A DNA stretch of 64,000 nt from an uncultured Desulfatiglans sp. (GTDB lineage: Bacteria > Desulfobacterota > DSM-4660 > Desulfatiglandales > Desulfatiglandaceae), in NCBI GenBank assembly GCA_900498135.1, contig LR026961.1:4023215-4087214 (forward strand). The letters run 5' to 3'. The notes under the pieces were generated by a model. It did no database searches. It saw nothing but the letters and a program-made list of their open reading frames with translations, and was not told the DNA's origin. Shown piece by piece: positions 60,158-64,000 of the stretch (position 1 is its first letter; every line of letters begins with the position of its first letter). A program made the position numbers and the translations under genes.

Positions 60158-61561
60158 CTACCGGCCGGAGCCTGCCGGCTGACCATCCCCGCCTTTTGCC
60201 CGCTCGAGCCCGGGAAGATGGACCGGGGCGCCCTGCACCCTGCACGGGATCTCCTGTCCCAGCAGGCTTTCCATCTCAGCCAGGTACTGCCCCTGGTCCG
60301 CCACGGCGCGCAGATAGGAGAGCTGAAACTCGAGGAGCGTGCGCTCCGCATCGATCAGGTCCAGAACCGACTGGCCCCCGGTCTGGAAGGCGTCGAGGGT
60401 TGCGGCCATGCCCTGCTCGGCCTTCGGGAGAAGGCTGTTCCTGAAAAGCGAGATCCTGCGGCCTGCATCCCGGTACTTGAAAAGCGCCAACTGCAAAGCG
60501 GCGCCGAGCCGGTCATAGGCGCCCGTGTTCTGCCGTTTGAAGGACGCCTCCCGGCTTCGGGCCTCCTCCACCGCAGCCTTGCGTGCATCGAACCACAACG
60601 GAATGTTGAACGAAACGGTGGCGACGAGCGGATCGTCGCCGTTCCGGTCGGGGCTGCCGACACGGGCCTTGTCCGTCTGGATGAACTCGAGCCCGAGCGT
60701 GACATCGGGAAAGTAGCCCTTCCTGGCAAACTCGGCACCGGTCGCCGCGGCTTCGGCCTGGATTTGGAGGGCGCGCAGCTCGGGGTTTCCGTCGGGGAGG
60801 GCCGCCGCGATCTCCTCGTCCGTCCGGTCCGCGATCAAGATCGGGATCTCGTCCGGCAGGGGCAGGGGGTCCGTCGAGGGGCGGCTCATGGCGGCGTTCA
60901 AACGCGCCTGAAGAGGCAGAAGGAGATCCTCGAGGGACCGCAGGCGGTCCTCCAGCCTGGCAAGCTCCACCTGGATCCTCAGAAACTGGGCGTAGGAAGA
61001 GAGCCCGGCCTTGTAGCGGTCCTCCGTCACCCGCTCGAGGTAGCGCAGCAGCTCGATGTTCCCGCGGGTGACCGCGATCGCCCGTCCTGCATAGGCGTAC
61101 TCGAAATACGCGTCCTTCACCCGCCGGATGATGTTCGCCTGCGCTTCTTCGATCCGGATCCGCACCGCCTCGGCCTCCAGCACGGCCTGCCGCTCTTTCA
61201 ACGAAAGCCTGCCGAACCAAGGAAAGGTCTGGGCCAGCGCGAAACGATGCCTCTGCGGCCCCACGCGCGTTTCGACCGGCGTAACGTAGTAGCCGTAGCT
61301 GAACCGCGGATCGGGCGGGGCCCCGGCCTGCTCGGCCCTATGAACCGCAGCCCGCCAGTTCTCCTCGGCCGCGTGGATCTCCCCATTGGCGAGGAGCGCC
61401 GCCTCGATGTACCCGTTCAGGTCGGGCATCCCGAAAGACGCCTCCGATGCAGCCGCTTCCTCTGCCCAGCCGATGCCGGTCGCTAACAGCAGCACGCCGA
61501 ACACGAGGCCCTGGACGTATGCGATCAGCCTGCTTCCAGCCAAAATCGAGCCTGGATCCAT
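60158..61561 (-). CDS. cusC: TolC-family outer-membrane channel of the copper efflux system
   Basis: The 467-residue protein has a signal segment (about 10-33), then two OEP repeats with long alpha-hairpins: RFALAQTFPWFGRLSLKE in the first and VSFNIPLWFDARKAAVEEA in the second. GGGAGG precedes the ATG. It is the first large gene of the leftward efflux operon (channel, YHS protein, adaptor, pump). It should complete a tripartite efflux complex across the envelope. Confidence 0.85.
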   Translation of the reverse strand: MDPGSILAGSRLIAYVQGLVFGVLLLATGIGWAEEAAASEASFGMPDLNGYIEAALLANGEIHAAEENWRAAVHRAEQAGAPPDPRFSYGYYVTPVETRVGPQRHRFALAQTFPWFGRLSLKERQAVLEAEAVRIRIEEAQANIIRRVKDAYFEYAYAGRAIAVTRGNIELLRYLERVTEDRYKAGLSSYAQFLRIQVELARLEDRLRSLEDLLLPLQARLNAAMSRPSTDPLPLPDEIPILIADRTDEEIAAALPDGNPELRALQIQAEAAATGAEFARKGYFPDVTLGLEFIQTDKARVGSPDRNGDDPLVATVSFNIPLWFDARKAAVEEARSREASFKRQNTGAYDRLGAALQLALFKYRDAGRRISLFRNSLLPKAEQGMAATLDAFQTGGQSVLDLIDAERTLLEFQLSYLRAVADQGQYLAEMESLLGQEIPCRVQGAPVHLPGLERAKGGDGQPAGSGR

Positions 61562-61963
61562 CGGAAACCTCCCGTGCCTGTTTCGACCCGACCATCCCCG
61601 GACAACACCACCTGCCGCTGCTCATCCGCAGGCGGTGCCGCCTGCCATGAACCAAACGAAGGGGACAGCCTCGCTGAGGATGTACCACATTGTAGTTATC
61701 CCCTCCTCTGTGCGCAATCATTCTGGTAAAATTTTTTGCGCGGACGACGCAGAAAGACCAGTCAAACCCTTGTTTTCGGCCGTTATCGGAAAAATGTCCG
61801 GTTCCGTGAAAAAACGTGCGGTTGAAGCGATGGGCTGAATCAGATGACGCATCGGGTCGAGAGGCGCCTTTCAGGCGCTGACCGTGAACCAGTCCGGATC
61901 CCGCGGATCGAGCCGGGGCCAAAGGCGCCACGATCCTCTGCCGGCGACGAGGAGTTCGGCCCC
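61562..61963. other. Intergenic region upstream of the copper operon
   Basis: It holds a possible 22-codon leader at 61,622-61,690, described separately. Upstream of that a leftward TTGACT -35-like hexamer occurs at about 61,768, but no good -10 at normal spacing is present, as at some MerR-type promoters with stretched spacers. The right end lies downstream of pgi. Confidence 0.4.
61622..61690 (-). CDS. Possible 22-residue leader peptide of the copper operon
   Basis: GAGGAGGGG followed nine bases later by ATG is the strongest RBS in this intergenic region. The product reads MWYILSEAVPFVWFMAGG and then TACG. It is hydrophobic with a Gly-Gly-Thr-Ala-Cys-Gly end. The sequence coding the end contains the palindrome GGCGGTGCCGCC. 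It stops 60 bases before the outer-membrane channel gene. It could be a metal-responsive leader or a small membrane peptide; only the start signals support it. Confidence 0.4.
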   Translation of the reverse strand: MWYILSEAVPFVWFMAGGTACG

Positions 61964-63628
61964 TCAAGCGGGGCGGCTGTTGCGCATCTTCTTGAAGGCG
62001 TTGATCAGGCCGTTTGTAGAGGCGTCGTGGCTGTGGATCGAATCCCCGCCTTCGAGCTCCGGGAGGATTTTCTTCGCCAACTGCTTGCCGAGCTCCACGC
62101 CCCACTGGTCGAAGCTGAAGATGTTCCAGATGACGCCCTGGACGAAGATCTTGTGCTCGTACATCGCGATCAGGCTCCCCAGGACCCGGGGGGTCAACTG
62201 CCGGAAGAGGATGGAATTCGTGGGGCGGTTGCCCTCGAAGGCCTTGTAGGCGGAAAGCGCCTCGACCTCCGCTTCGGGCTTCCCCTCGCGCCTGAGCTCG
62301 GTTGCGGCCTCCTCGCGGGTCTTGCCGTTCATGAGGGCCTCGGTCTGGGCGAAGAAGTTGGACAGCAGGATCGCGTGATGTTCTCCGATCGGATTGTGGC
62401 TTACGGCCGGTGCCAGGAAATCGGCGGGTACCAGCTTGGTGCCCTGATGGATCAACTGATAAAAGGCATGCTGCCCGTTCGTTCCCGGCTCGCCCCAGAT
62501 GATCGGGCCAGTCTGCCAGCCGACCGGCCTGCCGCTCCGGTCCACCGACTTGCCGTTGCTTTCCATGTCGCCCTGCTGAAAATAGGCGGGGAATCGGTGC
62601 ATGTACTGGTCGTAAGGCAGGATGGCGTGCGTTTCGGCGCCGAAGAAATTGTTGTACCAGACCCCGAGGAGCGCGAGGATCACGGGGATGTTCTCTGCGA
62701 AAGCGGTTTCTTGAAAGTGCCGGTCCATGGCATAGGCGCCGTCCAGGAGCTCCCGGAACCGGTCGAAGCCCACGGAGCACGCGATCGAAAGCCCGATGGC
62801 CGACCAGAGCGAGTAGCGGCCGCCGACCCAGTCCCAGAAGACGAACATGTTCTCCGGATCGATCCCGAAGGCCCGCACCTTTTCCGCATGGGTCGAAAGC
62901 GCCACGAAATGCCTCGCGACATGCCCCGGGTCGCCGGCCTTCTCGAGGAACCACGCACGCGCCGAGTAGGCGTTGGTCATCGTCTCCTGGGTGGTAAAGG
63001 TCTTGGAGGCGATCATGAAGAGGGTGGTCTCCGGGTCGAGGCCGCGGAGGGTCTCGACCAGATGGGTGCCGTCAACGTTCGAGACGAAGTGCACGTTCAG
63101 CCCCCGCTGCGCGTAGGGGCGCAGGCACTCCGTCACCATCAACGGCCCGAGGTCGGATCCGCCGATGCCGATGTTGACGATGTCGGTCATGCGCCGGCCG
63201 GTGTATCCCGACCAGGCGCCTCCCCGGACCGCCTCCGAAAAACGCGCCATCTTGCGGAGGACCGCGTCCACCTCCGGCATGACATCGCGCCCGTCCACCC
63301 GAACCGGCTGGTCAAGGCGGTTGCGCAGGGCCATGTGGAGCACCGGGCGATTCTCGGTCTCGTTGATCCGCTCACCGCTGAAAAGGCTCGCGACCGCCTC
63401 TTTCAGGCGGACCTCCTCCGCGAGTTCGAAGAGCAGCGCCAAGGTTTCTTCGGTGATCCGGTTCTTGGAATAATCGACCAGGATGTCGTCGAATCGGATG
63501 GAGAAATTTTCGAAACGGCGGGGGTCCTGCTTGAAGAGGTCCCGCATGTGGAGGGGCTCGACCAGCTCGAAATGCCGCGCGAGCTTCCGCCAGGCATCCG
63601 TCCGGGTGGGATCGATCTTGGGCAGCAC
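61964..63628 (-). CDS. pgi: Glucose-6-phosphate isomerase
   Basis: The 554-residue protein matches the bacterial-type enzyme in length. It starts at GTG after AGGAGTG. Motifs: [22 protein letters not shown] (phosphate-binding loop), [33 protein letters not shown] (catalytic Glu and His), and [18 protein letters not shown] with the C-terminal catalytic Lys. It interconverts glucose-6-phosphate and fructose-6-phosphate in glycolysis/gluconeogenesis. Stands alone; unrelated to the neighbouring efflux operon. Confidence 0.95.
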   Translation of the reverse strand: MLPKIDPTRTDAWRKLARHFELVEPLHMRDLFKQDPRRFENFSIRFDDILVDYSKNRITEETLALLFELAEEVRLKEAVASLFSGERINETENRPVLHMALRNRLDQPVRVDGRDVMPEVDAVLRKMARFSEAVRGGAWSGYTGRRMTDIVNIGIGGSDLGPLMVTECLRPYAQRGLNVHFVSNVDGTHLVETLRGLDPETTLFMIASKTFTTQETMTNAYSARAWFLEKAGDPGHVARHFVALSTHAEKVRAFGIDPENMFVFWDWVGGRYSLWSAIGLSIACSVGFDRFRELLDGAYAMDRHFQETAFAENIPVILALLGVWYNNFFGAETHAILPYDQYMHRFPAYFQQGDMESNGKSVDRSGRPVGWQTGPIIWGEPGTNGQHAFYQLIHQGTKLVPADFLAPAVSHNPIGEHHAILLSNFFAQTEALMNGKTREEAATELRREGKPEAEVEALSAYKAFEGNRPTNSILFRQLTPRVLGSLIAMYEHKIFVQGVIWNIFSFDQWGVELGKQLAKKILPELEGGDSIHSHDASTNGLINAFKKMRNSRPA

Positions 63629-64000
63629 GTGTCACTCCTGGGAGGGTTGGTGGAGTTTTTTCCTGTCAATGTAACGGAGTGCACCTCTTCTGTCAATTCG
63701 GCGGTTTCGCGGTCGAAGGCCGATGGCCCCCGGGTGCCTCCGGCCGGCCGAGTCGGGCAACCGCGTCTTGCCGGCGACAAACCGGTGTCCATCCGGAGAT
63801 GCTTTCCCGGTTCCACGCCGTTTCCAATCCGGAGCTGAGATAGGCCTGCGGCGGGGGGTGTTGCCGAAGGAGGCCCTGTCCCCTATAATAGAAGGGTAAA
63901 CGCTATGGAAACAGGGCGGGGCGCCGACACGAACCTTCATCCGCTTTCAAAGCCGAGGACAACCGACCGCAGCCCGCTCGGCCTCCCCGCCCTCGCCGCC
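63629..64000. other. Intergenic region at the right end of the window
   Basis: No gene is seen. It contains partial palindromic copy G and GC-rich sequence up to the window edge. The pgi promoter should lie here on the minus strand; no pair of hexamers was convincing. Confidence 0.45.
63788..63840. repeat. Partial copy (G) of the palindromic element family
   Basis: TCCATCCGGAGATG is the left terminal repeat with one change, followed at the expected distance by GTTTCCAATCCGGAGCTGAG. The remainder of the element is absent. Located about 160 bases upstream of pgi. Confidence 0.6.

Noticed and set aside
61844-63838. A 664-codon plus-strand frame opposite pgi
   Set aside because: The minus strand encodes an unmistakable glucose-6-phosphate isomerase. 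The plus-strand product has no recognisable fold.

Overview
The window is a GC-rich bacterial chromosome segment. Gene content points to an anaerobic member of the Desulfobacterota (sulfate-reducer or syntroph type, for example the Desulfatiglans group). The clues are an ATP-dependent ketone carboxylase of the acetophenone carboxylase type, two split phenylphosphate-synthase-like dikinases, several acyl-CoA ligases and thiolases, a sigma-54 regulator, and decayed restriction and ETF genes. The taxonomy is inference; no rRNA or tRNA gene was found.

Region 1 (1-13,980) starts with the 3' end of a Stealth-family sugar-phosphate transferase gene. All the following genes run leftward. From a promoter at about 13,935, flanked by two identical TetR-type operators, they read: four subunits in the order of apcABCD, an AMP-forming acyl-CoA ligase, a TetR regulator, a DUF35 Zn-ribbon protein with a catalytically complete thiolase, a UroD-like protein and a duplicated ferredoxin-fold protein. 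Together they spell a route: carboxylate a ketone to a 3-oxoacid, activate it to the CoA thioester, then cleave it thiolytically.

Region 2 (14,086-22,836) is also leftward: an isochorismatase-like hydrolase, a split dikinase pair (ATP-grasp subunit plus substrate/His-domain subunit), an XRE-cupin regulator, a Tm-1-like (UPF0261) protein, a PaaK-type ligase and a biotin-domain-less carboxyltransferase. Region 3 (23,598-28,264) is rightward: a thiolase-fold protein lacking the catalytic His with its DUF35 partner, an MFS exporter, a HigBA toxin-antitoxin pair, and a frameshifted hsdR remnant.

Region 4 (28,265-38,500) has a 1,039-residue sigma-54 activator divergent from a second split dikinase pair, with a good -24/-12 promoter and candidate upstream site between them. 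It is followed by a stand-alone receiver protein, an etfA remnant, a CrtI-like flavoprotein and an SDR. Region 5 (38,780-50,828) holds a low-molecular-weight phosphatase-like protein, a geranylgeranyl-reductase-like flavoprotein, an AT-rich 1,201-residue protein with a deubiquitinase-like Cys box, and an HlyD-ABC-ABC2 exporter operon. Region 6 (50,770-64,000) has treZ, a DUF3783 protein, a Cus-type copper/silver efflux operon with a possible leader peptide, and pgi.

Scattered between operons is a family of about 170-bp elements with 14-bp terminal inverted repeats and an internal palindrome. Two of them carry an extra hairpin whose stem shows compensatory changes. The most unusual content is the combination of a ketone carboxylase operon with two split dikinases, the palindromic element family, and the deubiquitinase-like protein.
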